Assembly (NCBI RefSeq): GCF_902832845.1 | Contig: NZ_CADFDB010000018.1 | Coordinates: forward strand, 30,107-94,106 | DNA length: 64,000 nucleotides | Direction: 5' to 3' | Source: Burkholderia metallica | Lineage (GTDB): Bacteria; Pseudomonadota; Gammaproteobacteria; Burkholderiales; Burkholderiaceae | Shown: in pieces, positions 52,694-61,806 of the stretch | Layout: every line of letters begins with the position of its first letter | Numbering within the stretch: position 1 is the stretch's first letter | Made by a program: the position numbers and the translations under genes | Notes under the pieces: generated by a model | What the model saw: the letters and a program-made list of their open reading frames with translations, nothing else | What the model was told of the DNA's origin: nothing | Databases searched by the model: none

Positions 52694-54184
52694 ATGACGA
52701 CTGTAACCAGCGCCGCTCAAACCGCGCGTGCGAAAGCGCTCGCGTGGATCGGACGGGGCGCGAAGCGCCTGCTGATCGGCGGGCAATGGGTCGACGCCGC
52801 ATCGGGCAAGACGTTCGAGACGATCAACCCCGCCACCGAACAGCTGCTTTGCCGTGTCGCCGAGGCCGACAGTGCCGACGTCGACGCGGCGGTGATCGCC
52901 GCGCGCAAGGCGTTCGATGCACCGTCGTGGTCCGCGTTGTCGCCCCACGCCCGCACGCGCGCGCTGCTGAAGATCGCGGACAAGATCGACGCCCATATCG
53001 ACGAACTGGCCGCGATCGAGTCGCTCGACAACGGCATGCCGCTGTGGTTCGCGCAGGCCGCCGTGACCGCGACGGTGGACATCGTGCGCTACTACGCGGG
53101 CTGGTGTTCGAAGGTGCTCGGCACCACGATTCCGTCGGACGGCAGCACGCTGATCTATACGCTGCGCGAACCGCTCGGCGTATGCGGCCAGATCATCCCG
53201 TGGAACGTGCCGATCCTGATGGCCGCGATCAAGTTCGCCAACGCACTGTGCTGCGGCAACACGGTGATCCTCAAGCCCGCCGAGCTCGCATGCCTCACCT
53301 CGATTCGCCTCGCGGAGCTGATCCAGAAAACGGACCTGCCGCCGGGCGTCATCAACGTGTTGCCGGGTTTCGGCGCGACCGCAGGCGCCGCGCTGGCGCA
53401 GCACCCGGGCGTGGACAAGATCGCGTTCACGGGCTCGACGGCCGTCGGCAAGCAGATCACGCGCGACGCCACGGGGAACCTGAAGAAAGTGACGCTGGAG
53501 CTCGGCGGGAAGGCGCCCAACGTGGTGTTCGCCGACGCCGACATCGAGAAGGCCGTGCAGGCCGCGGTGAAAACCTTCTGCGGCAACTCGGGCCAGGTAT
53601 GCTCGGCGGGCACGCGGTTGTTCGTGCAGCAGAGCATCCACGAGCGGGTGGCGGAGCGCGTGGCGCAGGTGGCGGCCGCGTGGAAGGCCGGCGACCCGTT
53701 CGCGGCCGACACGAAGATCGGCCCGCTGATTTCGGCGACGCAGCGCGAGCGTGTCCGGTCGTACATCGATGTGGGCCGGGAAGGCGGCGCGACGTTGCGG
53801 CTCGGCGGCCAGCCGTGGAGCGGCGCCGGCTACTTCGTCGAGCCGACGGTGTTCGACAACGTGCGCAACGGCATGCGAATCGCGCAGGAAGAGATTTTTG
53901 GGCCCGTGCTGTCGATCATCCCGTTCAAGGACGAGGACGATGCGGTGCTGCAGGCGAACGACACCACCTACGGCCTGTCCGCCGCGGTATGGACACGCGA
54001 CGTCGCGCGCGCGCATAAGGTGGTGCGCGCGCTCAAGGCCGGGCGGCTGTGGATCAACACCTTCGGCGAATCCGATCCGGCCATGGCGTTCGGCGGATAC
54101 AAGCAATCGGGGTGGGGCCGCGAGTTTGGCCAGGAATCGATCGACGCGTACACGCAGACCAAGTCGATCATGCTCCGCATGTAA
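52694..54184 (+). CDS. Aldehyde dehydrogenase (betaine/phenylacetaldehyde-type)
   Basis: This is a 496-residue aldehyde dehydrogenase. Motifs are IPWNVPILMAAIKFANALCC, FTGSTAVGKQIT, VTLELGGKAPN (Glu) and FCGNSGQVCSAGTRLFV (Cys), with the C-terminal FGGYKQSGWGREFG. GGAG lies five bases before the ATG. It heads a plus-strand set with a second ALDH and a zinc alcohol dehydrogenase, so an alcohol-aldehyde-acid route is likely. The natural substrate is unknown. Confidence 0.93.
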   Translation: MTTVTSAAQTARAKALAWIGRGAKRLLIGGQWVDAASGKTFETINPATEQLLCRVAEADSADVDAAVIAARKAFDAPSWSALSPHARTRALLKIADKIDAHIDELAAIESLDNGMPLWFAQAAVTATVDIVRYYAGWCSKVLGTTIPSDGSTLIYTLREPLGVCGQIIPWNVPILMAAIKFANALCCGNTVILKPAELACLTSIRLAELIQKTDLPPGVINVLPGFGATAGAALAQHPGVDKIAFTGSTAVGKQITRDATGNLKKVTLELGGKAPNVVFADADIEKAVQAAVKTFCGNSGQVCSAGTRLFVQQSIHERVAERVAQVAAAWKAGDPFAADTKIGPLISATQRERVRSYIDVGREGGATLRLGGQPWSGAGYFVEPTVFDNVRNGMRIAQEEIFGPVLSIIPFKDEDDAVLQANDTTYGLSAAVWTRDVARAHKVVRALKAGRLWINTFGESDPAMAFGGYKQSGWGREFGQESIDAYTQTKSIMLRM

Positions 54185-54220
54185 ATTTCGTCATCCAGAA
54201 CAATTTGGAAGGAGACATCT

Positions 54221-55696
54221 GTGAGCCTCAACCCGAGTATTCCGGATTTCGTGCGCGGCACCAAGCAACTGCTGATCGGCGGACAGTGGGTCGAGCCTAC
54301 CGGTGGCGAACGCATCGAGGCCATCAATCCCGCGACCGGGGAAGTGCTGTGCCATATCGCGCAGGGCAACGCGCAGGACGTGAGCCGCGCCGTGTGGGCC
54401 GCACGCCGGGCGTTCGACGGGCCGTGGAGCCGCTTCACGCCGCATGAGCGGCGCAAGCTGCTGCTGCGTGTGCACGACGTCATCCTCGATCACTTCGACG
54501 AGCTTGCGCTGATCGAGACGCTCGACATGGGCGCGCCGCTCGTGCGGACGCGAGGCTACAAGGAATGGCTGTCGCAATTGCTGCAGTTCTACGCATCGCA
54601 AACCGGCGCCGGCGCGATGGAAACGCCGCCGATGTCGATCGCGCCCGGCTTCACCGCGCTCAAGCAGTTGATGCCGGTGGGCGTGGTCGGCGGCATCATT
54701 CCGTGGAACGGCCCGCTGATGGGGATGTGGTGGATCTACGGCCCTGCGCTCGCCACGGGTTGCACGGCCGTGCTGAAGCCGGCCGAGGATGCGTCGCTGT
54801 CGTCGCTGCGCGTGTCGGAACTGATGATGGAAGCCGGCGTGCCCGACGGCGTGATCAACGTCGTGACCGGCTACGGCAAGGACGTCGGCCAGGCGCTGGC
54901 CGAACATCCGGACGTCGATCGTGTGGCTTTCACGGGATCGGTGGGCACCGCGCAGGCCATCGTGCGCGCGTCGGCCGGCAACCTGAAGCGGCTGCAGCTC
55001 GAACTCGGCGGCAAGTCGCCCGACATCGTGTTCGCCGATGCCGATCTCGACAAGGCCGTGCCCGGCGCGGCGATGGGCGTGTTCACCAACACCGGCCAGG
55101 TCTGCGTGGCCGGCACGCGCATCTTCGTGCAGCGTGCGATTCACGACGAGTTCGTGCAGCGCATGGCCGCGTTCGCGGGCACCATCCGGATCGGCGACGG
55201 TCGCGATCCGGATACGCAGATCGGCCCGCTGATCTCGCGGCGCCAGCTCGATCGCGTGATGCACTACGTGGACATCGGCGGCAAGGAGGCGCGGCTCGTG
55301 CACGGGGGCCGGCGGCCGGCCGGCGCGCCGGCCGGCGGTTTCTTCGTCGAGCCCACGGTGTTCGCCGATGTGCGCAACGACATGACGATCGCCCGCGAGG
55401 AAATCTTCGGGCCCGTCGCGTCGGTGATCCCGTTCGACACGATGGACGAAGCGTTGCAGCTCGCGAACGACACGCCGTACGGTCTTGCCGGCGGCGTATG
55501 GACGAGCAGCCTGTCGACCGCGCACAAGGTCTCGCAAGGCATTCGCTCGGGTACCGTCTGGGTCAACTGCTACGGCGTGATCGATCCGGCCGTGGGCTTC
55601 GGCGGCACCAAGATGAGCGGCTATGGATGGAAGGGCGGGAAAGAACACGTCGAGAGCTTCCTGTACCCGAAGGCCACCTATATCAATCTGGTCTGA
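54221..55696 (+). CDS. Aldehyde dehydrogenase (second of a tandem pair)
   Basis: This is a 491-residue aldehyde dehydrogenase. Motifs are IPWNGPLMGMWWIYGPALATG, FTGSVGTAQAIV, LQLELGGKSPD (Glu) and FTNTGQVCVAGTRIFV (Cys), with the C-terminal FGGTKMSGYGWKGG. It starts at GTG after GGAAGGAG, 36 bases after the first ALDH. The two are distinct enough to have different substrates or steps. Confidence 0.93.
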   Translation: MSLNPSIPDFVRGTKQLLIGGQWVEPTGGERIEAINPATGEVLCHIAQGNAQDVSRAVWAARRAFDGPWSRFTPHERRKLLLRVHDVILDHFDELALIETLDMGAPLVRTRGYKEWLSQLLQFYASQTGAGAMETPPMSIAPGFTALKQLMPVGVVGGIIPWNGPLMGMWWIYGPALATGCTAVLKPAEDASLSSLRVSELMMEAGVPDGVINVVTGYGKDVGQALAEHPDVDRVAFTGSVGTAQAIVRASAGNLKRLQLELGGKSPDIVFADADLDKAVPGAAMGVFTNTGQVCVAGTRIFVQRAIHDEFVQRMAAFAGTIRIGDGRDPDTQIGPLISRRQLDRVMHYVDIGGKEARLVHGGRRPAGAPAGGFFVEPTVFADVRNDMTIAREEIFGPVASVIPFDTMDEALQLANDTPYGLAGGVWTSSLSTAHKVSQGIRSGTVWVNCYGVIDPAVGFGGTKMSGYGWKGGKEHVESFLYPKATYINLV

Positions 55697-55748
55697 GCCG
55701 GCACGTCGCCGTCGTTCGACCCCATTCCGCTGCAGGCAGGAGACAGAC

Positions 55749-56819
55749 ATGAAAGGCGTAGTTTTCAGAGGCGAACGCACGCTCGAGATCCTGGATTTCG
55801 AGGACCCGACGCCCGGCCCGGGCGATGCCGTGATCGAGATGAGGGCGTCGGGCATGTGCGGCAGCGACCTGCACTTCTACCGCAATAAGCCGGCCGACGT
55901 GATCCGGTCGCTGGGCTTCAAGGATCTCGCATCGCGCGGTATGTCGGAGGACACGCCGATCATCGGCGGTCACGAGCCGTGCGGACAGGTGGTCGCAGTC
56001 GGCGCGGGCGTCGATCCGCGCGCGTTCAAGGTCGGTGACCGCGTCGCGGTGTTCCACTACGAAGGCTGCATGCACTGCGACCACTGCCGCACCGGCTGGA
56101 CGCAGATGTGCAGCCACGGCGCGGACATTCACGGCGTCATCAAGCACGGCGGCCACGCGCATTACATGAAGGTGCCCGTGACGTCGCTGGTCCACCTGCC
56201 CGATGAAGTCTCGTTCGCCACCGGCGCCGCGATTTCCTGCGGCACGGGAACGGCCTGGGGCGCGCTGCTGCGTCTCGACATCAGCGCGCGCGACACGCTC
56301 GCCGTGTTCGGCCTGGGCCCGGTCGGACTGTCGGCCGTGCAGCTGGCCGCGGCGATGGGCGTGGAAGTGATCGGCGTCGACATCGCGGCCGACCGCGTCG
56401 CGCGCGCGAAGGATTTCGGCGCGACGCACGTGATCGACGGCAGCCGGCAGGACCCGATCGAGGAGATCTTCAAGCTCACCGGCGGCCTCGGCGTGACCTG
56501 CGCGATGGATTGCGCAGGCGGCGACGTGCCCAGGCAGCAGGCCGTGCGCAGCACGCGCCCGTGGGGCCGCATCGCGCTGGTGGCCGTGGGCGGCAACCTC
56601 AACGTCGACGGCATGAAGGACGTGATCGGCAAGCAGCGCACGATCATCGGGTCCTACACGTTCTCGGAAGTCGGGATGAAGGAATGCATCCACTTCGTCG
56701 CCAATCACGGCGTGGACGTCGACAAGCTGTTCACCGACCGTTGGAAACTGGAGCAGGCCGACGACGCTTACCGGCAGTTCGACGCGCAGGCGGGCGGCAA
56801 GGGCGTGTTCGTGTTCTGA
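55749..56819 (+). CDS. Zinc-dependent alcohol dehydrogenase (MDR family)
   Basis: This is a 356-residue medium-chain dehydrogenase. The catalytic zinc Cys lies in MRASGMCGSDLHFYR, GGHEPCG follows, and the structural zinc cysteines are in CMHCDHCRTGWTQMC. The NAD motif is VFGLGPVGLSAVQLAAAMGV. The profile is threonine/sorbitol-dehydrogenase-like. It follows the ALDH pair by 52 bases and probably makes the aldehyde they oxidise. Confidence 0.92.
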   Translation: MKGVVFRGERTLEILDFEDPTPGPGDAVIEMRASGMCGSDLHFYRNKPADVIRSLGFKDLASRGMSEDTPIIGGHEPCGQVVAVGAGVDPRAFKVGDRVAVFHYEGCMHCDHCRTGWTQMCSHGADIHGVIKHGGHAHYMKVPVTSLVHLPDEVSFATGAAISCGTGTAWGALLRLDISARDTLAVFGLGPVGLSAVQLAAAMGVEVIGVDIAADRVARAKDFGATHVIDGSRQDPIEEIFKLTGGLGVTCAMDCAGGDVPRQQAVRSTRPWGRIALVAVGGNLNVDGMKDVIGKQRTIIGSYTFSEVGMKECIHFVANHGVDVDKLFTDRWKLEQADDAYRQFDAQAGGKGVFVF

Positions 56820-56854
56820 ACACGCCGGGCCATCTGCGACGAGGAGACGGAAGA

Positions 56855-57289
56855 ATGGCGAAATTCGACCGGCAAGGGATCGAAGATTCGATGGCCACAC
56901 TGTGCCGGATGGCGTTGCAGACGCAGTACGCCGCTGCCGTTCTACGGCGGCCGCGTGCCGGCCCACGAAGCGGCGCGAGCGTTGGGTCCGATGCCGCGTG
57001 CGATGGATTGCGGCGACCTGCACGAGGAAGCCGGCCACATGACCGAATACGTGGCACCGACGCTGCTGGCGGCCACTACATCTTCGGCGCGGTGGCGGCC
57101 GCCGCGGCCAGCATTGCATGGATCGGCGCGGTCGGAATCCTGGGCGGTTTCGCCGGGCCGTACCTGCTCGGCGTGACCAGGGACCGGCGGCTCCCCGGCG
57201 ACGCTGCTGCTGATGGCCGTCGTCGCGTTGCTTGCCGCAGGTATCGCATTTTCGGTGGGGCGGCAGCGCCGCACCCATCGCCACACATA
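56855..57289 (+). pseudogene. Gene remnants including an MFS transporter C-terminus
   Basis: Several broken frames follow one another. One reads PFYGGRVPAHEAARALGPMP and DCGDLHEEAGHMTEYVAPTL (not identified). Next is AWIGAVGILGGFAGPYLLGV, a typical helix 11 of organic-acid MFS carriers. After a frameshift comes SPATLLLMAVVALLAAGIAF ending at a stop near 57289. The transporter tail is clear; the first part is unassigned. The block suggests a deletion joining two genes. Confidence 0.55.
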
Positions 57290-57349
57290 AACCGACGAGG
57301 CCCGCGCGCATGCCGGGCCATTCACCTTTCGATCACCGAGGAAACTGCC

Positions 57350-58768
57350 ATGACTGTTACCCGCGACACCCGGCCCGTTGCGCCGGACAACTGCCCGCCG
57401 CTCGAGCAGGCGGTGGTGCGCTTCATCCAGGAACTGAAATACGAGCATCTCGATGCGCGCGCACATGCCGGCATCAACCGGTTGATGCGCGACCAGATTG
57501 CGTTGCAGGTCGGCATTTCGAAACTGCCGTGGTCCGAGCAGCTGCTCGCATACGCGACGGCCCAGCAGCGCCCGGGCAAAAGCCGCGTGAGCGCGTCGGC
57601 ACTGACGATGAGCGCGGCCGACGCCGCGTTCGTCAACGGTTCGTACGGGCACGGTTTCGAATACGACGACGCGCACGGCCCCAGTTACAGTCACCCCGGC
57701 AGCTGCGTGATTCCTGCGGCGCTTGCGATCGGCGAGGAACTGGGTTCGTCGCTCGAGGAGATCATCGTCGCGATGGTGGCCGGCTACGAGGTCTATGCGC
57801 GCATCGGCATGCTGGCCGCGCCCGAGCTGCTGCAGCGCGGCTATCACCCGCACGGCACGCTGTCCAATTTCGGCGCGGCGGCCGTCGCGGCCAAGCTGCG
57901 CGGGTTCGACGCCGAGACGACGCTGCACGCGCTGGCGATCGCGCTGAGCCACGTGTCGGGCACGACCGAGTACACGTCGACCGGCGGCTCGATCAAGCGC
58001 ATCCACGCGGGCATCGGCACGCGCAACGGGATGGCGGCGGCCGACATGGCGCGCGCCGGCATCACCGGCCCGCGCGCGTTCCTGAGCGGCAACAAGGGCT
58101 TTTTTCGCACCTTCCTGCAACGCACGGCAGGGGACGACGCCGAACGGCGCTTCGCCGTCGACCGGCCGTTCGAGATCGGCACGGTGTGGCTGAAGGCGTA
58201 TTGCGCGTGCTACTGCACGCACGCGTACATCGATGCGCTGCGGCCGTTCGCGGCACGCCGCGACGAGATCGCCGACATCCACCTGAAGATCACGCCGCAC
58301 TTCAACGTCGTCGTCGGCACGGCCAATATCAACGCATACGCGCCGAAGAACATCGAACACGTGCAGTTCAGCCTGCCGATCCAGGCCGCGTTCACGCTGC
58401 TCGGCAAGGGCAACGGCTACCCGGTCCACCGCGACTACCTGGCCGGCAAGGTCGACATGGCGCCCGTGATCGACATCGCGCGCAGCATCCGCATCACCGA
58501 GGACCCCGCGCTCGAGAAGCAGTATCCCGGCAAGTTCGTGGCCGACGTGACCGTCACGTTCAAGGACGGCCGCACCGAGCACGTGTTCGTCGGCGACCCG
58601 ATCGGCACCGACACGAACCCGATGCCGGAGCACGAGCAGGACGCGAAGTTCATGGACCTGACCACGGACGTGCTGGGTGCCGAACGGGCGCGCGCGCTGC
58701 TGGCCGCGCTGCGTGAGCTGAACCCGGCGACGAAGGCCGCCGATCTGACTGCCATGTGGACTGTCTGA
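57350..58768 (+). CDS. MmgE/PrpD-family protein (second copy)
   Basis: This is a 472-residue PrpD-fold protein. It has AADAAFVNGSYGHGFEYDDAH-like segments, HPGSCVIPAALAIGEELGS, RGYHPHGTLSNFGAAAVAAK and KAYCACYCTHAYIDALRPF. It is only distantly related to the copy at 49776. GAGGA lies upstream of the ATG. It is the last gene of the plus-strand catabolic run. The dehydration or isomerisation step it performs is unknown. Confidence 0.88.
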   Translation: MTVTRDTRPVAPDNCPPLEQAVVRFIQELKYEHLDARAHAGINRLMRDQIALQVGISKLPWSEQLLAYATAQQRPGKSRVSASALTMSAADAAFVNGSYGHGFEYDDAHGPSYSHPGSCVIPAALAIGEELGSSLEEIIVAMVAGYEVYARIGMLAAPELLQRGYHPHGTLSNFGAAAVAAKLRGFDAETTLHALAIALSHVSGTTEYTSTGGSIKRIHAGIGTRNGMAAADMARAGITGPRAFLSGNKGFFRTFLQRTAGDDAERRFAVDRPFEIGTVWLKAYCACYCTHAYIDALRPFAARRDEIADIHLKITPHFNVVVGTANINAYAPKNIEHVQFSLPIQAAFTLLGKGNGYPVHRDYLAGKVDMAPVIDIARSIRITEDPALEKQYPGKFVADVTVTFKDGRTEHVFVGDPIGTDTNPMPEHEQDAKFMDLTTDVLGAERARALLAALRELNPATKAADLTAMWTV

Positions 58769-59173
58769 CGCCGGGCGTGAAAATGGTCCAGGGGGATGGG
58801 TACGCCCCAGACGACCTTTCGTGGGGGCCGGCGGCCGGTATGGCATCGTTCATTCGAACCCGCGAAGCAATCGGGTGAGCGAAAGGCCGATATCCGCCGG
58901 CCGCGGCGATTGCCGAGGTCAGGCCATGGCTGAGCCGGGCCGTATGCCGAAGAGGATCGCGCGAAGCAGCAGGGCACGAACCGTGTCGTTGCATCCGTCG
59001 CTGGCCAGGTCGCGCCTGCGGAGACGTCGACCTCGGAATCATCGCGAATTCGATCGGATATTATTGGCGCTTTCGCGCAGTATCCGTCGCGGCTCGTCGA
59101 TTTTTCGGCTATCGGTCTGTCGCCAATCGCAACCACCATACAGCGGCTACTCCGTACAACGAGTGCTATTGCA
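58769..59173. other. Intergenic stretch without a recognisable gene
   Basis: This 405-base region after the second MmgE/PrpD gene shows no frame with a family motif or ribosome-binding site and no copy of the shared operators, except a partial TCCGTAC near 59151. Confidence 0.5.
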
Positions 59174-59614
59174 ATGGATCGAGATCTTCAGACGATGCTT
59201 CGCCGCTATCGCGATCGAGATATCGACTTGCACCAGCTTCGAATGTGGTTGAACGACGCAAGTGCCCGTGTTCAGGCCGCAATTTCGCGCGGTCTGTTTC
59301 TGAAGCTCATGCGGGGAAATGAAGCCGAGAGCCATGGCGCAGTCGCCCGATTGCTGCCGGCTTGTGCGCACTGCCTCGGTATCGGCCCACCCGGGCAATT
59401 CGTGTCACGCGCTCAATACCGGCAATCTTCCCGGCACCGTGACGCTGCCGTCGCAAGTGGAATGCTCACGGAAGTCGCTCCACCGCCTTTGGGATCGGCA
59501 GGGGCAGGGTCGGCCGGTGCTGCGACGTACTATCGCTGCAACCCGTGTCATGCGATTTGGGCGTTCGTGGAGCCGGAGAGAGCGGAGAACGGTGCATGGA
59601 ACAGGGTCATTTAG
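59174..59614 (+). CDS. Hypothetical protein with a C-terminal CxxC motif
   Basis: This is a 146-residue frame. The N-terminal third is helical and polar (DLHQLRMWLNDASARVQAAI). The middle is low-complexity, and the end reads YYRCNPCHAIWAFVEPERAE, resembling half a zinc ribbon. No family is recognised. The ribosome-binding site is weak. The middle part looks atypical, so a frameshift cannot be excluded. Confidence 0.4.
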   Translation: MDRDLQTMLRRYRDRDIDLHQLRMWLNDASARVQAAISRGLFLKLMRGNEAESHGAVARLLPACAHCLGIGPPGQFVSRAQYRQSSRHRDAAVASGMLTEVAPPPLGSAGAGSAGAATYYRCNPCHAIWAFVEPERAENGAWNRVI

Positions 59615-59750
59615 ATTGCCCGATCCGGCCGGGGGATTCACGAAGCAGGCGCTTGCTTCGGGCACGCAGATGGCCGTGGTTGATCCGTCGGCCTGCGGAT
59701 GCCGGGCGGGGCCGCCGCGCGCGAATCGCGACCGCCCGCCCCGATCGCGT

Positions 59751-60602
59751 CTATTTCCGACCGCTCGCGACGATTGCTTCGGCCGCGCGAATGACCGGGA
59801 GATCGACCATGCGGCCGTCCAGGCTGAATGCCGCGCCGCCGTGCTTCCCGGCTTCGTCGATCACGCGGCGCGCCCACGCGTGCTCATCGTCCGAATAGCC
59901 GAATGCGTCGTTCACGCCGGCGACCTGCGCCGGGTGGATGCACAGCTTGCCGCCGAAGCCGAACGCGCGCGCGCGCCGGGCATCGGCCGCGAGGCGTTCG
60001 GCGTCGTCGGTGCGCACGGTCACGCCGTCGATCGGCGCGGGTAGCCGCGCGCGGCGCGATGCGGCCACGAGCGCGTTGCGCACAAAGGCGAGCTCCGGTT
60101 CCTCTGCCGATGCGCGCATGCCGAGGTCGAGCTGGAAATCCAGATGACCGAACGCGAGCCGCACGACCTGCGGATCGCGCGCCAGCGCATCGACCGCATC
60201 GAGCCCGGCCAGCGATTCGATCAGCGCGACGATGCGCGCTGCGTCGCCGAGCTGTTGCGCGACACGACGCAGTGCGCTCGCGTCTTCAGCCTTGGGCAGC
60301 ATCACGACGACGTCTTGCCGCGTCCAGGCGCGCAGCAGTGCGATGTCCTCGTCGTGCCACGGCGTACCGACGGCATTCACGCGCACGACGGTGCGCGAGC
60401 GCTGCTCCAAATCCAGCAGCGGCAGGTGCTGCGCGAGTTGCGCACGCGCGGCGTCCTTGGCGTCCATGCCGACCGCATCCTCGAGGTCGATGACGATGCA
60501 GTCGGCTGCCGACTCGAGCGCCTTCGCAAAGCGCTCGGGCCGGGTGGCCGGCACGAACAGGAAGCTGCGGGCGTGATGCAGGGGAGAAGAGGGCGTGGAC
60601 AT
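59751..60602 (-). CDS. CitE-like CoA ester lyase, probable citramalyl/malyl-CoA lyase
   Basis: This is a 283-residue HpcH/HpaI-aldolase-family lyase. It has RSFLFVPATRPERFAKAL, the metal and substrate region IVIDLEDAVGMDAKDAAR, MLPKAEDASAL, ALIESLAGL and KLCIHPAQVAGVN. With the CoA transferase and hydratase just upstream it forms the three-gene set known for itaconate degradation, where the lyase splits (S)-citramalyl-CoA to pyruvate and acetyl-CoA. The gap to the CoA transferase is 3 bases. Confidence 0.88.
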   Translation of the reverse strand: MSTPSSPLHHARSFLFVPATRPERFAKALESAADCIVIDLEDAVGMDAKDAARAQLAQHLPLLDLEQRSRTVVRVNAVGTPWHDEDIALLRAWTRQDVVVMLPKAEDASALRRVAQQLGDAARIVALIESLAGLDAVDALARDPQVVRLAFGHLDFQLDLGMRASAEEPELAFVRNALVAASRRARLPAPIDGVTVRTDDAERLAADARRARAFGFGGKLCIHPAQVAGVNDAFGYSDDEHAWARRVIDEAGKHGGAAFSLDGRMVDLPVIRAAEAIVASGRK

Positions 60603-60605
60603 GGT

Positions 60606-61802
60606 TCAGATCGCGCCGGCGGCGCGTAGTCGTTCGATCTCGGCGTCGGAGCGCCCGAGCTCGCGGAGGATGGTCGTGCTGTGCTCGCCGAGCGCGGGCA
60701 CCGCGTCCATGCGAACGTCGAAGCTGTCGATCGTGGCAGGCGGCAGCAGCGCCTGCAGTTCGCCGGCGGGTGAATCGATCGTGCGAAAGCGCGCGCGCGC
60801 ATGCAGTTGCGGGTGCGTCCACAGATCGCCCACCTGATTGACCGCGGCGTTGGCAATTTGAGCTTCGTCGAGGCGCGCAATCACTTCCTGCGCCGTCAGG
60901 CCGGCGAACACCGCTTCGATCACGGCTTTCAGTTCCGCGCGATGTTCCGAGCGGCGCACGTTGGCGTCGAAGCGAGGGTCGGTCGCGAGCGCCGGGTCGC
61001 GCAGCACGGTCTCGCAGAACACCTTCCACTCGCGCTCGTTCTGCAGGCCCAGCATGACTACGCGACCATCGCCCGCCGTGAAGGGGCCGTACGGATAGAT
61101 CGTCGCGTGCGCCGCGCCGTTGCGGCCCGGCTGCTGCTGGCCGTCGTACGCGTAGTACATCGGAAAGCCCATCCACTCGGCAAGCGCTTCGAGCATCGAT
61201 ATTTCCACGTGCGAGCCTTCGCCCGTGACGCCGCGCTGCAGGAGCGCGCTGAGAATGCCCGTGTACGCATACATACCGGCCGCGATGTCCGCGATCGAGT
61301 TGCCGGCCTTGCAGGGCTCGTCGGCGGTGCCCGTGATCGACAGGAACGCCGCCTCGCTCTGGATCAGCAGGTCGTAGGCTTTCTTGTCGCGATACGGGCC
61401 GTCGCCGCCGTAGCCGGAGATGTCGCACACGATCAGCCGCGGATATCGGGCGTGCAGCGCGTCGAACGACAGCCCCATGCGCGCGGCCGCGCCCGGCGCG
61501 AGGTTCTGCACCAGCACGTCGGCCTGGGCGATGAGCTCGCCGAGCACGTCCTGCGCGTCTGGGTGCTTCAGGTCCAGCGTGAGGCTTTCCTTCGAGCGGT
61601 TCGTCCAGACGAAATGCGACGCGAGTCCGCGCGTGCGGTGATCGTAGGCGCGCGCGAAATCGCCGACGCCGGGGCGCTCCACCTTGATGACGCGCGCGCC
61701 GAGGTCGGCGAGCTGGCGGGTGCAGAAGGGCGCGGCGATCGCGTGTTCGAGCGTGACGACGGTCATCCCGCTCAGGGGGCCTTTTCGAGCTTGCATGGTC
61801 AT
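60606..61802 (-). CDS. CaiB/BaiF CoA transferase, probable itaconate or mesaconate CoA transferase
   Basis: This is a 398-residue class III CoA transferase: TLEHAIAAPFCTRQLADLGA at the start, ERPGVGDFARAYD, LVQNLAPGAAARMGLSFDAL, and the catalytic Asp in AGNSIADIAAGMYAYTGIL. The start at 61802 lies four bases after the stop of the hydratase gene. Together with the neighbouring hydratase and lyase it suggests activation of a C5 dicarboxylate such as itaconate. Confidence 0.88.
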   Translation of the reverse strand: MTMQARKGPLSGMTVVTLEHAIAAPFCTRQLADLGARVIKVERPGVGDFARAYDHRTRGLASHFVWTNRSKESLTLDLKHPDAQDVLGELIAQADVLVQNLAPGAAARMGLSFDALHARYPRLIVCDISGYGGDGPYRDKKAYDLLIQSEAAFLSITGTADEPCKAGNSIADIAAGMYAYTGILSALLQRGVTGEGSHVEISMLEALAEWMGFPMYYAYDGQQQPGRNGAAHATIYPYGPFTAGDGRVVMLGLQNEREWKVFCETVLRDPALATDPRFDANVRRSEHRAELKAVIEAVFAGLTAQEVIARLDEAQIANAAVNQVGDLWTHPQLHARARFRTIDSPAGELQALLPPATIDSFDVRMDAVPALGEHSTTILRELGRSDAEIERLRAAGAI

Positions 61803-61806
61803 AGTG

